Source of the DNA: Thermococcus sp. | GTDB lineage: Archaea; Methanobacteriota_B; Thermococci; Thermococcales; Thermococcaceae | Direction of reading: 5' to 3' | Assembly (NCBI RefSeq): GCF_027052235.1 | Contig: NZ_JALUFF010000027.1 | Coordinates: 62,001-126,000, forward strand | DNA length: 64,000 nucleotides | In this document: piece after piece, positions 37,352-47,710 of the stretch | Position numbering within the stretch: the first letter of the stretch is position 1 | How the letters are laid out: the number at the start of each line of letters is the position of its first letter | Program-made: the position numbers and the translations under genes | The notes under the pieces: generated by a model | What the model saw: only the letters and a program-made list of their open reading frames with translations | What the model was told of the DNA's origin: nothing | Database searches by the model: none

Positions 37352-38083
37352 ATGGGGCGAAGGGTGGAAGGCAATCCACTGGTTAGGAGAATGCGCTCGA
37401 TTGAGAGAAGATACCACTGCGGAAGATTGGATCCAAGAAAGCCCTTTGTAATCCGCCTTGACGGCAGGTCTTTCTCCCGCTGGACTGGAGGCCTTGAAAA
37501 GCCCTTCGACATGAGGCTCGTAAACCTGTTCATCGAAACGACCAAAGCCCTCTTTCGAGAACTCGACAATCTGAGGTTTGCCTATGGGCAGAGCGATGAA
37601 GTCTCGTTGCTATTCTTTCCCTTACATCCGAACAGTCAGCCAATATTCGGTGGCAAGGTGTACAAGGTGCTATCGTTGAGCGCGTCAATATTCACGGCAA
37701 CCTTCAACAGGTTTCTCCCCCACCACCTACCCGAGAAGAGCGAGCCCGCGAACTTTGACTCCAGGGTGATTCAGTTCGAAAGTGTTGGTGACGTGAGGGA
37801 TTACTTCCTCTGGCGCTGGAAGGACGCCGTGAGAAATTCAAAGAACAGCTTTGCGAGGCTCTACCTCTCACCAAAGGAAATGGCCGGCAAGACCTCTGGA
37901 GAGCTTGTGGAGATTGCAAAGGTCAGAGGTGGCGAGTGGGAGGCCCTTCCGCTGAAAACCCGTTACGGCTGGGCTCTCTATGCCGACTACTCCTCCGGAA
38001 AGCTCCGGGTTGCGGAAGTTATCACATATCCTTTTGAAAAGGTTGAGGGGAAGGTACGCGAGAGCCTCAGGTTCCTTCCGTGA
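37352..38083 (+). CDS. tRNA(His) guanylyltransferase-like protein (Thg1 family)
   Basis: 243 aa. FVIRLDGRSFSRWTGG and YGQSDEVSLLF carry the polymerase-like catalytic carboxylates of Thg1. Archaeal members repair tRNA 5' ends by 3'-5' polymerisation. ATG 37391 (13 codons in) is a possible alternative start; no clear ribosome binding site decides. It lies 39 nt after the tRNA gene, in the same orientation. Confidence 0.9.
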   Translation: MGRRVEGNPLVRRMRSIERRYHCGRLDPRKPFVIRLDGRSFSRWTGGLEKPFDMRLVNLFIETTKALFRELDNLRFAYGQSDEVSLLFFPLHPNSQPIFGGKVYKVLSLSASIFTATFNRFLPHHLPEKSEPANFDSRVIQFESVGDVRDYFLWRWKDAVRNSKNSFARLYLSPKEMAGKTSGELVEIAKVRGGEWEALPLKTRYGWALYADYSSGKLRVAEVITYPFEKVEGKVRESLRFLP

Positions 38084-38088
38084 GTTGC

Positions 38089-39027
<939 letters not shown>

Positions 39028-39118
39028 CTATCTTTTTGGAACCTCGTGACTCACTGTGGAGGGTACTCTGGGAAAAACCTTTTATTCTCCTTTCCTAAGC
39101 CCTACGGACGGTGGGGCG

Positions 39119-40597
39119 ATGCTGGAGTTCGGAAAGCGCATCAACGTTGGCAATGACCTCTTCGTCGTCAGGAACCTTATAGGCTCGATACTTGAGGGGG
39201 TCGGTCTCGCCTATCTCTTTCCGGTTCTTCTTGTCTGGTTTTATCCGACTGAGATCGGTTACGTGCCCTACTTTGCCCTGCCCGGGATGGCCTGCGTTCT
39301 CCTCGGGGCCTGGCTTGGTAGGCACTCGCACAAGATTGAGGACGTTAACCTGAGGCAGGCAATGATAGCTGCGGCCTTCACATGGCTATTCGCTTCTTTC
39401 GTCAGCGTCGTTCCATTTATGGGTATAGCCAAGATGTCTTTTCTTGACTCGTACTTTGAGAGCATGAGCGCGTGGACGGGAACGGGACTTACCATGATGA
39501 GCCATCTTGAGACCTATCCGAAGATGCTCCTCTTCTGGCGCGCGTGGATGCAGTGGCTTGGGGGTATAGGCATCGTTCTCGTCGCCCTTACAATCCTAAT
39601 AAGACCCGGTGTCGCCGCTGCGAGACTCTACAAAGCCGAAGCCAGGAGCGAGAGAATACTGCCGAATCTGGTCAACACATCCAAGGTCATCTTCCAGATT
39701 TACCTCGTCCTGACCCTCGTTGGGGCCTACCTCTACTACCTCAACGGGATGAGCCCCTTCGATGCGCTCACTCACTCAATGACCGGCCTCGGGACGGGTG
39801 GTATGAGCACCCACGACCAGAGCATAGGCTTCTTCCACAGCCCTGCAATAAACGCGGTCACAATCTTCCTCATGATACTGGGTGCCGTTAACTTCACCGT
39901 TCACTACAAGCTCTTCAAGAACCGCTCACTTAAGCCCTTCTTCGAGGACATACAGGTCAGATATCTCTTTTTCTTCCTTCTTCCCGCTGTTGCGATAATC
40001 GCCTACAGCCTCTACCAGGTTGGGGATCCAATCGGCCAGGCGGTTCAGGGGGCCGTCTTCCATGCAGTCTCGGCAATAAGCTGTACGGGCTTTCAGATAT
40101 CGAACCTTTCCACATACCCAGAGGTCTCAAAATTCATCTTGGCGATACTCATGGTGATCGGGGGAGGGGCTGGTAGTACCTCAGGCGGAATAAAGCTCAT
40201 CCGGGTTACCCTGATGTATGAAAGCCTCAAGTGGACGATACAGAGTGCAATACTCCCAAGGGGGGCAGTTATAAGAAGAAAAGTCGGGAACTACGTCTTC
40301 AGCGACGAGGACATACAGGAGGTAATGAGCTTTACGATGACGTATTTAGCCTTCTTTCTCGCGGGGACAATATACACGATGCTCCGCGTGAAGGCCGGTC
40401 TTGCAGATGCCATGTTCGAGGTTGCCTCCGCTCAGGGAAACGTTGGTCTCAGCATCGGCATAACGTCCCCCTCAATGCCGGTTGATCTGAAAGTCCTCTT
40501 CATACTTCTGATGTGGATTGGAAGGCTTGAGATATTCTCAACCCTCGTGTTCCTGATTAGCGTCATCTTCCTCATTTCCTACCTTAGGCGAAAGTGA
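39119..40597 (+). CDS. TrkH-family potassium transporter subunit
   Basis: 492 aa, about ten helices. The four pore repeats with their selectivity filters are visible: SMSAWTGTGLTM, SMTGLGTGGMS, AISCTGFQISNL and SAQGNVGLSIG. Usually works with a TrkA regulator, which is not in the window. ATG 39119 follows GGTGGGGCG and a TATA-like CCTTTTATT at 39079-39087. The last 60 nt overlap the convergent helical-repeat gene. Confidence 0.9.
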   Translation: MLEFGKRINVGNDLFVVRNLIGSILEGVGLAYLFPVLLVWFYPTEIGYVPYFALPGMACVLLGAWLGRHSHKIEDVNLRQAMIAAAFTWLFASFVSVVPFMGIAKMSFLDSYFESMSAWTGTGLTMMSHLETYPKMLLFWRAWMQWLGGIGIVLVALTILIRPGVAAARLYKAEARSERILPNLVNTSKVIFQIYLVLTLVGAYLYYLNGMSPFDALTHSMTGLGTGGMSTHDQSIGFFHSPAINAVTIFLMILGAVNFTVHYKLFKNRSLKPFFEDIQVRYLFFFLLPAVAIIAYSLYQVGDPIGQAVQGAVFHAVSAISCTGFQISNLSTYPEVSKFILAILMVIGGGAGSTSGGIKLIRVTLMYESLKWTIQSAILPRGAVIRRKVGNYVFSDEDIQEVMSFTMTYLAFFLAGTIYTMLRVKAGLADAMFEVASAQGNVGLSIGITSPSMPVDLKVLFILLMWIGRLEIFSTLVFLISVIFLISYLRRK

Positions 40598-41380
40598 CTG
40601 GGCGAGTATGTCCATAACGCTGAGGCGCTCTCCTCTGAGGGAGTGGAGGTAGTCGCTCAGCTTGAGAATAAGTTCGAGTCTTGTATCCGGGTTCTTTATT
40701 TTTTCAGCCTCCCTCATAGCAGTTTCGACAAGCCTGATGGCCTTTCCCCGGTTCCTGTTCTCTTCAACCATCGCGATGTAATAGAGAGCGGTTGCCCTGT
40801 GAAACGGACTTGAAATCATTTTGAGAATAGAGAAAGCAACGTCCTCCCTGCCCTCCTCATAGAACTTCTCAACAAGGTGGACGAAAACCGGCTCTATGAC
40901 ATCCCTGTTCCTCACCATCCTGAAGGCGAAGCCTGCCTTTGAAAGGAGGCCCTCCTCAATGAGGGACATCAGGATTTCTTTTAGAAGGTCAGGGTACTCC
41001 TCCGCCAGGTTTATCGAGGCCTTAAGGGCTAAATCCCCATTGAAGTCGTCACCCAGAAGGTAAAAGGCCTTCGCGACTTCCCCGAGAAGGAGGGCCCTCT
41101 GTCTGTTGGATTCAAGCCCGTTTATGTGAGGTATCAACTCCTTTAGGACAATCCTTAACTCATCTTTTTCGGAGTCGGAAGCAACTTTCAGGCGCCGAAC
41201 AAGCTCCCTGAGGATTATTCTAAGGGCCACGAAGGTGTTGAACTGGGAACGTAGTTCCTCAAGGAAGCCTAAGGCACCCTTTATATCCCCAGCTTCGACG
41301 TGGCTCTCTATCTGCTCCAGTATCTCAACCTCGGACCTTTTGGGTCTTTCGCGCTCGAAGAGTACCTTAAGTTTCTCCAT
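40538..41380 (-). CDS. Helical-repeat (TPR-like) protein of unknown function
   Basis: 280 aa from ATG 41380, which lies behind GAAGGAGGG; ATG 41398 is in frame. Entirely helical with repeated units (GDIKGALGFLEELRSQF, EEGREDVAFSILKMIS), close in style to the protein at 17431. It overlaps the TrkH 3' end by 60 nt and, on its 5' side, the CYTH gene by 14 nt. Role unknown. Confidence 0.72.
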   Translation of the reverse strand: MEKLKVLFERERPKRSEVEILEQIESHVEAGDIKGALGFLEELRSQFNTFVALRIILRELVRRLKVASDSEKDELRIVLKELIPHINGLESNRQRALLLGEVAKAFYLLGDDFNGDLALKASINLAEEYPDLLKEILMSLIEEGLLSKAGFAFRMVRNRDVIEPVFVHLVEKFYEEGREDVAFSILKMISSPFHRATALYYIAMVEENRNRGKAIRLVETAMREAEKIKNPDTRLELILKLSDYLHSLRGERLSVMDILAQSLSPKVGNEEDDANQEHEG

Positions 41381-41918
41381 GATTTCCCTCCTTCTCAAGG
41401 AGGAGTTCCAGATAGGACCTCCTCTCGAATCTCCTCACGCCGAGGTCAAGGAGAATCTCTTTCATCCTTCTGACGAGTTCTGGAACCTTCGTTTCGTCCT
41501 CAACGATGGTCTCAATCTCAACGAACTTTCCTAACCCCTCAACTTCATCCAGGGTTATCACAACGCCCTTTTCGACGTAGTACTTCTCCCTCTTCTTCAC
41601 CACCGTGAGCACTTCAACGAAGCCCAGGCTTTCAAGTATCTGGAGATGCTTATCCGGATCAGTCAGCTCGACTTCTATTTCCTTCCTAGTCTTTGATTCC
41701 CTGTCGAGCTTCGGTCCCTTGTAGGTCATAAAGGCCTCGAAGTGTCCGTTGAAGCGCTTTACCCGTATCCTGAGGGCCTCGTCGGTCTCGGAGAAATCCC
41801 TGCAGGGATGCTGGAAGTAGGTGTCCTCGTGGTATTCCCTCCTCAAAAGCTTGTACCTTTCCCTGACCCGCTCAAAGATCTTCTCGTCGGCGTAGCCCTT
41901 CAGTTCCACCTCTATCAC
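41367..41918 (-). CDS. CYTH-domain protein (class IV adenylate cyclase / triphosphatase-like)
   Basis: 183 aa. N-terminal ExExK motif in MIEVELKGY, with the arginine/lysine-lined strands (DEALRIRVKRF, KTRKEIEVEL) of the CYTH tunnel. Annotated in archaea as CyaB-like. Either cAMP synthesis or polyphosphate/thiamine triphosphate hydrolysis is possible. It overlaps archaemetzincin by 4 nt. Confidence 0.85.
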   Translation of the reverse strand: MIEVELKGYADEKIFERVRERYKLLRREYHEDTYFQHPCRDFSETDEALRIRVKRFNGHFEAFMTYKGPKLDRESKTRKEIEVELTDPDKHLQILESLGFVEVLTVVKKREKYYVEKGVVITLDEVEGLGKFVEIETIVEDETKVPELVRRMKEILLDLGVRRFERRSYLELLLEKEGNHGET

Positions 41919-42475
41919 ATCAACACCTCCAGGTTTTTTGACAGCTTCTCCTCACAGGCGGGGCAGTAGAGGGGCCCCTTAAGGTCGGTATCCAGTATCG
42001 AGTTGGAGAAGTGCATAACGCACCTCGGGTTCGGGCAGTGGTTCAAACCAAAGACGTGCCCGAGCTCGTGCATAGCTTCTTTGATGGCCCTCTCCTTTAA
42101 GAGTTCTTCATCCGGTCTTTCCCCGTAGAACTCGGGTCTTAACCTGCGGAGTGATATTATGGCACTCCTAAGGGATGGATTCGCAAGGCCGAAGATGAAG
42201 TTTAACCCCTCCTCGTAGAGGTCAACCTCTGTAACGCCAAGAACGGCCTTTCCCCCCACCTTTTTCAGAAAACCAGCTAAGGTCGGCAGGAAGACCCGAC
42301 CGAGGTACTGTCTCCTCATTGGGTTGAAGGCGCTGGAAAACGGCTCCACCGGAATCTCGGGCATTACCTTGGTGGAGAGCCCAAAGCGGGAGTAGTAATT
42401 CTCAACGAACCTGGCGACTTCCTCCAGTACGGTGTCGTCTACCCTGCCAATCGGGACGATCAGTATCATCGACAT
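41915..42475 (-). CDS. amzA: Archaemetzincin
   Basis: 186 aa. The zinc protease motif HELGHVFGLNHCPNPRC has H136, E137, H140 and H146, with C147 and C152 plus C171/C174 forming the second zinc site typical of archaemetzincins; VMHFSNS supplies the Met-turn. Substrates are unknown. The start ATG 42475 has no strong ribosome binding site, and a TATA-like ACTTTATT about 30 nt upstream suggests a leaderless transcript. Confidence 0.92.
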   Translation of the reverse strand: MSMILIVPIGRVDDTVLEEVARFVENYYSRFGLSTKVMPEIPVEPFSSAFNPMRRQYLGRVFLPTLAGFLKKVGGKAVLGVTEVDLYEEGLNFIFGLANPSLRSAIISLRRLRPEFYGERPDEELLKERAIKEAMHELGHVFGLNHCPNPRCVMHFSNSILDTDLKGPLYCPACEEKLSKNLEVLM

Positions 42476-42525
42476 CGGTTAAGATTGGAGAAGAGAGCCA
42501 ATAAAGTTTTCGAGGGAAAGAAAAG

Positions 42526-43563
42526 TCAGGGAGTTAAATCCATTGGCTTAAGCTCCTCAAGGAGGTGCTTGGCGAGCTTTATTGTGAGGTCTATGTCCCT
42601 CAAGTCAGCGGTCTCGACCTGGCTGTGCATGTAGCGTATCGGTATGCTCAGCACGGCGGTGGCAACGCCCTCCCTGTTGATCTGCATGATGTTCGCGTCG
42701 GTTCCGGTCGGCCTCGGCGAAGCCTCGACCTGGAGTGGTATCTCATACTTTTTGGCAACCTCATCGGCAAAGGCCCTGAGCTTTGGATTGATGTTTGGTC
42801 CTACGTCCATAACCGGGCCGCCGCCGAGCTTTGGCACTATCTTCCCCTTGTCGCCGACCTGCTTGGCGAAGGTAACGTCCATCGCTATGCCTATCTCCGG
42901 GTCTATCGAGTAGCTGGCAACCCTGGCACCCCTGAGGCCAACCTCCTCCTGAACGCTGGCGACGAAGTAGATGTCGGCCTCGTGGTTCTCAAGAGCCTTG
43001 GCCGTTTCAATCATCGCGTAAAGGCAAACGCGGTCGTCGAGATAGGGTGTTGCTATTCTGTTTTCCGTGAGCTTTGTGAAGGCCGGGGCGAACTCGCCAA
43101 CGGTTCCAACGCGGAAGCCGAGCTCTTCGGCCTCCTCTTTACTGTCTGCACCGACGTCAACGACTATGGTGTCCCAATCAGCGGCCTTCTTCCTGTCCTC
43201 CGGCTTTTGAATGTGTGGCGGTATGTGGCCTACAACACCAAAGCGCTCGCCCTTCTCCGTGAAGAACCTTATCCTCTGCGCAACGAGGGTTCTCGGGTCA
43301 ACGCCTCCAACGGGAATGACGTGGAGGTAGCCTTCTTTGTCTATGTGGTTGACCATGACGCCTATCTTGTCCATGTGGGCCGCTATCATAACCTTTGGCC
43401 CGCTTCCCTTCTTGTGTGCTATAACGTTTCCGAGCTTGTCAACCTTTATCTCGTCCACGTAATCCTTCAGCTCCTCTATTACGGCGTCCCTTATCCCCAG
43501 AAACTCGTATCCGGAAACGCCCGGGGCTTCAACTATTTTCTTAAGCAGTTCAAGGTTCACCAT
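42526..43563 (-). CDS. M42-family aminopeptidase (TET-type)
   Basis: 345 aa. Metal and catalytic residues: AAHMDKIG (His/Asp), YLDDRV (Asp), [10 protein letters not shown] (Glu pair), AMDVTFAK (Asp) and YMHSQVE (His). Thermococcales TET peptidases form large tetrahedral dodecamers that digest peptides from the proteasome. Subtype (leucyl, glutamyl or lysyl) cannot be fixed from the sequence. The long antisense ORF across it is a shadow. Confidence 0.93.
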   Translation of the reverse strand: MVNLELLKKIVEAPGVSGYEFLGIRDAVIEELKDYVDEIKVDKLGNVIAHKKGSGPKVMIAAHMDKIGVMVNHIDKEGYLHVIPVGGVDPRTLVAQRIRFFTEKGERFGVVGHIPPHIQKPEDRKKAADWDTIVVDVGADSKEEAEELGFRVGTVGEFAPAFTKLTENRIATPYLDDRVCLYAMIETAKALENHEADIYFVASVQEEVGLRGARVASYSIDPEIGIAMDVTFAKQVGDKGKIVPKLGGGPVMDVGPNINPKLRAFADEVAKKYEIPLQVEASPRPTGTDANIMQINREGVATAVLSIPIRYMHSQVETADLRDIDLTIKLAKHLLEELKPMDLTP

Positions 43564-43619
43564 GGCTTTCGCCTCCGTTTAGATTTCCATCTCAATGTGT
43601 TTAGCTGACTTAATAAGGT

Positions 43620-45167
43620 TTATCCAAGGATGGCCTGCAGCTGGGCCTCCTCACCGGGTTCAAGTTCTACCTCCCAGACAATCCTCCCGTCCTCTACTCT
43701 GGCTTCTCCCTTGGTGACCCTGACTTCCCTCGCGTTAACGGACCTCTCAAAGCGGTAGTGAATCCTCCTCAGGCGCGGTGCCCTGAGCTTGGCAAAGTAG
43801 TAGCGGTCGAGGGTTTCCTCGTGAACTAAAGGGGTGGCGAAGGCAAGATACGATGTTCCCGCAAGGATTAGCCCGCTGGCTATAAGGATGAGGGCCATCA
43901 AACCGCTTCCGCTTTTCCCCTCTGATGTCGTCGTGGTTGGAACGCTGTAGGTTACGTTACTGCTCGTTTGGGGAGTGGTCGAGGATGTGGTCGTCGAGGG
44001 TCTCGCCGGTTTAATCACCTGAACAACAGCCTGCGCCCCTATGTAGTCGTCGCTCTGCGCAGAGACCATCAGCGTCCCGTAGCCGGTCTTGTTGAGGTTT
44101 ATAGTTGCCAGCCCCGAGGAGTTCGTAACCGCGTAGTCCTTCCCCAGGGGCCCCGATGCCGAGAGGGTGACGTTCGGCACGGGAAGACCCGTGGAGTCCA
44201 CGACCTTTATTATCAGCGTCGAGTTCCTCTGCTGGTAGCTTATGAAGAGCCTCTTTACCTCGACGAAGGTCGTCACGATTTTTCCGTCAAGGTCGAGGAC
44301 GACCTCGTAGGTTCCGGGTTTGTCCACAGCATATGAGACCTTCCCGCTCTCGTCCGTTGTGAACTCGACACCGTTTATGGCCACCCTTATCCCGGGGACA
44401 CCGCCGCTGGAGTTGTAGACCACGACCGTTATGGCCCCGTTCTTGAAGAAGGCCCTGTACGAGAGCTTCCTCTGATAGACCCTGAAGGTCTTGGTGACCT
44501 TCCTGAACTTGCCCCCAAGGTTGGCCCATAGAGTAACCGTGTAGTTTCCAGTCTCGGGCCTGTGGAGGGTTATGTTCTTTTCCCAGCTCTCCCCTGCCCG
44601 GAGGTAGGTTGAGCTCTCGTTTTCAGCGATTCTGACGCCGTCGCGGGATATTGAGTACCCGATAGTCCCCAGCAGGACGCCGTTTGACTTGGATTTGACG
44701 ATCAGCCTTATCCCCACGTCGTGCCCGTAAATGTATTCCTTACCGACCTCAATGTCGAGGGAGTAATCGCTCAAAATACCGACCCTGATTTTCACCCGTG
44801 CTTGAGTGTAGACTGAACCGGTTCTCGCGACGATTGTGAGGTTGTAAACTCCCGGGGGAATCAGGAGTACTTTGATGCTGAGACTTTCATTGAGGGTTCC
44901 GTTTGGGGCTATTGGAACCCTTATGAGCTTCGTCTGATAAACGAACCCCTCAGCCGGGCCGGTCACGTAAACGGTAACGTTTCCCACGGTGTCGTTTCCG
45001 AGGTTTTTTATCTGGAACGGTATCGTAACCGTCTCCCCGGGAATCGCGTTGATGACCTCCTTCAGGGGGGTTATTATCAGAACCGTCTCGCCGGCGTTGG
45101 CTGGGGAGAGAACGGCCCCGATTGAGAGAAGCAGGATTGGGATGAGAACGAGGCTAAGCCTTTTCAC
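43620..45167 (-). CDS. Large secreted Ig-like / beta-sandwich membrane-anchored protein
   Basis: 515 aa. Signal peptide ending ANAGE (about 25). Then a series of beta-sandwich domains: a NEW1/CARDB-like domain (PGETVTIPFQIKNLGNDTV) and several Ig-like carboxypeptidase-regulatory-type repeats (VPGIRVAINGVEFTTDESGK, PVPNVTLSASGPLGKD). A Thr/Ser-rich stretch, a single TM helix at about 425-445 and a cytoplasmic tail of about 70 residues follow. Many N-glycosylation sequons. Likely part of the cell envelope. It overlaps hjc by 14 nt. Confidence 0.7.
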   Translation of the reverse strand: MKRLSLVLIPILLLSIGAVLSPANAGETVLIITPLKEVINAIPGETVTIPFQIKNLGNDTVGNVTVYVTGPAEGFVYQTKLIRVPIAPNGTLNESLSIKVLLIPPGVYNLTIVARTGSVYTQARVKIRVGILSDYSLDIEVGKEYIYGHDVGIRLIVKSKSNGVLLGTIGYSISRDGVRIAENESSTYLRAGESWEKNITLHRPETGNYTVTLWANLGGKFRKVTKTFRVYQRKLSYRAFFKNGAITVVVYNSSGGVPGIRVAINGVEFTTDESGKVSYAVDKPGTYEVVLDLDGKIVTTFVEVKRLFISYQQRNSTLIIKVVDSTGLPVPNVTLSASGPLGKDYAVTNSSGLATINLNKTGYGTLMVSAQSDDYIGAQAVVQVIKPARPSTTTSSTTPQTSSNVTYSVPTTTTSEGKSGSGLMALILIASGLILAGTSYLAFATPLVHEETLDRYYFAKLRAPRLRRIHYRFERSVNAREVRVTKGEARVEDGRIVWEVELEPGEEAQLQAILG

Positions 45168-45555
45168 GGGCGAGCACCTCCCGCAGGGTTGGCTGTTTTC
45201 CGGTAACCTCTTCGAGGGTCAGGAAGCTCATTGAGGGCTCAACGCGGTAGCTCTTTCCGTTGGGACTCAGTGCCTTCGGATGGAAGAACCTCCACCCCCT
45301 CCCCCTGAACTTGACCGCTAGGAGGGGCCTTCCGCCGAAGCGCTCCGAGAAGGAGATTAGCTTTTCCACATCTTCTTTCGGGATGTATAATCTCTCCTCC
45401 CCCGTGCTCTTGACCTCTATGCAGAGGTACAACTTCCCGTTTCCGGCTATCAAATCGACCCTGTGACTGCCGGCGGAGCGGACGACTGCAAAGCCGGCAC
45501 TTTCGAGCATCCTTGCGAGCTCCCTCTCCGCGTTGGCCCCCCGTCTGTACTTCAT
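45154..45555 (-). CDS. hjc: Holliday junction resolvase
   Basis: 133 aa. The nuclease motif of the Hjc/PD-(D/E)xK family is visible: GANAERELARML (Glu), SHRVDLIAGN (Asp) and CIEVKSTGEE (ExK). Cuts four-way DNA junctions in recombination. ATG 45555 has no obvious strong ribosome binding site. Divergent from the carbonic anhydrase gene. Confidence 0.94.
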   Translation of the reverse strand: MKYRRGANAERELARMLESAGFAVVRSAGSHRVDLIAGNGKLYLCIEVKSTGEERLYIPKEDVEKLISFSERFGGRPLLAVKFRGRGWRFFHPKALSPNGKSYRVEPSMSFLTLEEVTGKQPTLREVLAREKA

Positions 45556-45626
45556 TGCACTTCCCAGTCATACGTTGTCCGGTTATCTTTATAAGTTCTC
45601 CCCGGAACTATAACCCGGTGATTGAA

Positions 45627-46151
45627 ATGGCCGTTTACGAGCTCAACGGTAGGAGGCCCAAAATTCACCCGACGGCGTTTATTGATGAGACTGCCTCCGT
45701 AATCGGAGACGTCGTTCTGGAGGAGAAAACGAGCGTCTGGCCGTCCGCTGTTCTCAGGGGGGACATAGAGCAGATTTACGTTGGTTGCTGTTCCAACGTC
45801 CAGGACAACGTCAGCATACACACTTCCCATGGCATTCCGACGAGGATCGGGAAGTACGTCACCATCGGCCACAACGCAGTCGTCCACGGGGCAACAATCG
45901 ACGACTACACGATAATAGGTATGGGCGCGATAATCCTCGATGGGGCCAAGATAGGGAAGCACGTAATCATAGGCGCGGGAGCCCTCGTCCCCCCGGGCAA
46001 GGAGATACCCGACTACAGCCTCGTCATAGGCGTCCCCGGAAAGGTAGTTAGGAAACTCAGCGAGGAGGAAATCGAGTGGACGAAGAAGAACGCCGAGATA
46101 TACATGGAGCTTGCCGAGATGCACCTCAAGGGGAGAAAGAGGATAGAGTGA
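45627..46151 (+). CDS. Gamma-class carbonic anhydrase-like protein
   Basis: 174 aa. Left-handed beta-helix of hexapeptide repeats (IGDVVLEEKTSVWPSAVLRG). Zinc ligands are visible in SIHTSH and IGHNAVVHG. C-terminal helix EEIEWTKKNAEIYMELAEMH packs against the helix. May catalyse CO2 hydration or be an uncharacterised acyltransferase relative. ATG 45627 follows CGGTGATT. Followed 6 nt later by the cis-prenyltransferase gene. Confidence 0.87.
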   Translation: MAVYELNGRRPKIHPTAFIDETASVIGDVVLEEKTSVWPSAVLRGDIEQIYVGCCSNVQDNVSIHTSHGIPTRIGKYVTIGHNAVVHGATIDDYTIIGMGAIILDGAKIGKHVIIGAGALVPPGKEIPDYSLVIGVPGKVVRKLSEEEIEWTKKNAEIYMELAEMHLKGRKRIE

Positions 46152-46157
46152 GAAGAG

Positions 46158-46952
46158 ATGATTTACAGGCTTCTTTCTCACATCCCCCATATTGTTTTCA
46201 AGCCCGCCTACGACTTTTACGAGCGCTACCTCTTTGAGAGGGTCAAGTCGGGAGAGATTCCAAAGCACGTTGCGATAATAATGGACGGCAACAGGCGGTG
46301 GGCGAGGAGGATTGAAAAACCGCCCTGGTATGGACACCTCTTCGGTTCCAGAAAGCTTGAGGAAATCCTCGAATGGTGCCGGGAGCTGGGGATAAGAACC
46401 CTCACGGTTTACGCCTTTTCGACCGAGAACTTCCGCCGGAGGAGGGAGGAAGTCGAAGCGCTGATGAACCTCTTCGAGAAGAAGTTTAAGGAAGTCGTGA
46501 GGGACGAGAGGGTTCATAAGTACGGTATAAGGGTCAACGTCCTCGGGAGAAAGGAGCTCCTCCCCGAGAACGTCAGAAAAGCTGCGGAGGAAGCTGAGAG
46601 GGCCACTAGGAAGTACACGAACTACACCCTCAACATAGCCCTGGCCTACGGCGGAAGGAGTGAGATAGCTGATGCCGTCAGGGATATAGTGAGGGATGCC
46701 TTGGCCGGGAAGATAAGGCCCGAGGACATCGACGAGGAGCTGATAAAGAACTACCTCTACTACCCCAACATGCCCGACCCGGATATCGTGATAAGAACTG
46801 GCGGTGAGGTCAGGATAAGCAACTTCCTCCTCTACCAGATAGCATACAGTGAGCTTTTCTTCGTTGACGTTTATTTCCCGGAGTTCAGGAAGATAGACTT
46901 CCTGAGGATAATCAGGGAGTTCCAGAGGAGGCAGAGGCGCTTCGGCCGTTGA
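46158..46952 (+). CDS. uppS: Cis-prenyltransferase (undecaprenyl/dolichyl diphosphate synthase)
   Basis: 264 aa. Chain-length-extending IPP synthase; IIMDGNRRWARR near residue 40 has the catalytic aspartate, YAFSTENFRR and LNIALAYGGRSEI are conserved blocks, and PDIVIRTGGEVRISNFLLY closes the domain. Makes the lipid carrier for N-glycans and surface glycans, which links it to the UppP-like and WecB/WecC genes. Confidence 0.93.
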   Translation: MIYRLLSHIPHIVFKPAYDFYERYLFERVKSGEIPKHVAIIMDGNRRWARRIEKPPWYGHLFGSRKLEEILEWCRELGIRTLTVYAFSTENFRRRREEVEALMNLFEKKFKEVVRDERVHKYGIRVNVLGRKELLPENVRKAAEEAERATRKYTNYTLNIALAYGGRSEIADAVRDIVRDALAGKIRPEDIDEELIKNYLYYPNMPDPDIVIRTGGEVRISNFLLYQIAYSELFFVDVYFPEFRKIDFLRIIREFQRRQRRFGR

Positions 46953-47016
46953 GGGCTTTTAAAGTTTTCCCGCTAAAGTTATTAACGTTGGCTTCGACTT
47001 CTCAGCGGTGGGTAGC

Positions 47017-47682
47017 ATGGGCTACGGTGAACTAAGTCCGGGAATCAAGAAAGTGTACTCACAGGTTCGATATCTCGATGAGTATCACTGGGAGATAGAC
47101 GGGAGCTCGATAACTGGCGTACACAAGAGGAGCAACGTTGAGGTCGTCATAGACGTGGCGAAGAACAGGGAGGAGGCGGATTCCCTGGCGGGAAGGGATG
47201 TGGAGGGAATACACCTCGTCGCGATTCCCGACAGGGGAGTTTTCTACATAAAGGACGGAACCTTCGTCCTGACGTATCGCTACCTTAAGGCCACGCTCGC
47301 GGACATAAACGATCACATAGTCTGGGCCGGCTTCAAGGTAGTTGAGAAGGACGGGAGGCTCATACAGGAAGACGTTTACGAGTACCTCGGTGCTTCCCTT
47401 GTGAACCACATAAAGTCCAACAGCCTCGCCGGTCAGGATTACATTTTCTGGCAGTTCTACAAATGTGAGGTCTGCGGAAAATACGTTGACATAGAGAGCC
47501 TTGAAGACCACCTGAAGGAGCACGGTATCAAGCTCCACGAGAAGAGCGAGGAGCGCTATGAAATATTCGAGATAAACTTCAAGGACGGAAAGGTCTACGA
47601 CAAGTTCGGCAATCCTGTCTCCCTCGACCAGTTCAGCGGTGAGGCGAGGGAGTTCATAAACCATGTTCTCTCGGGGCACTGA
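47017..47682 (+). CDS. TBP-interacting protein (TIP26-like)
   Basis: 221 aa. Resembles Tk-TIP26 of T. kodakarensis, a TBP-binding protein that inhibits TBP-DNA complex formation. It has a zinc-finger-like [20 protein letters not shown] with CxxC and downstream histidines, after an alpha/beta N-terminal domain. ATG 47017 follows GCGGTGGGT; GTG 47008 is in frame. The assignment is from memory of the family; I cannot rerun the comparison. Confidence 0.72.
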   Translation: MGYGELSPGIKKVYSQVRYLDEYHWEIDGSSITGVHKRSNVEVVIDVAKNREEADSLAGRDVEGIHLVAIPDRGVFYIKDGTFVLTYRYLKATLADINDHIVWAGFKVVEKDGRLIQEDVYEYLGASLVNHIKSNSLAGQDYIFWQFYKCEVCGKYVDIESLEDHLKEHGIKLHEKSEERYEIFEINFKDGKVYDKFGNPVSLDQFSGEAREFINHVLSGH

Positions 47683-47710
47683 GAGAAAAAGAGAAGGAAA
47701 GGTTTAGCCT

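Noticed and set aside
42565-43608. 347-aa plus-strand ORF opposite the M42 peptidase
   Set aside because: Antisense shadow of a well-supported gene with all catalytic motifs on the minus strand; composition has no domain and no ribosome binding site.
45552-46517. 321-aa minus-strand ORF spanning the carbonic anhydrase and uppS genes
   Set aside because: Crosses two clear genes on the other strand and contains no domain.
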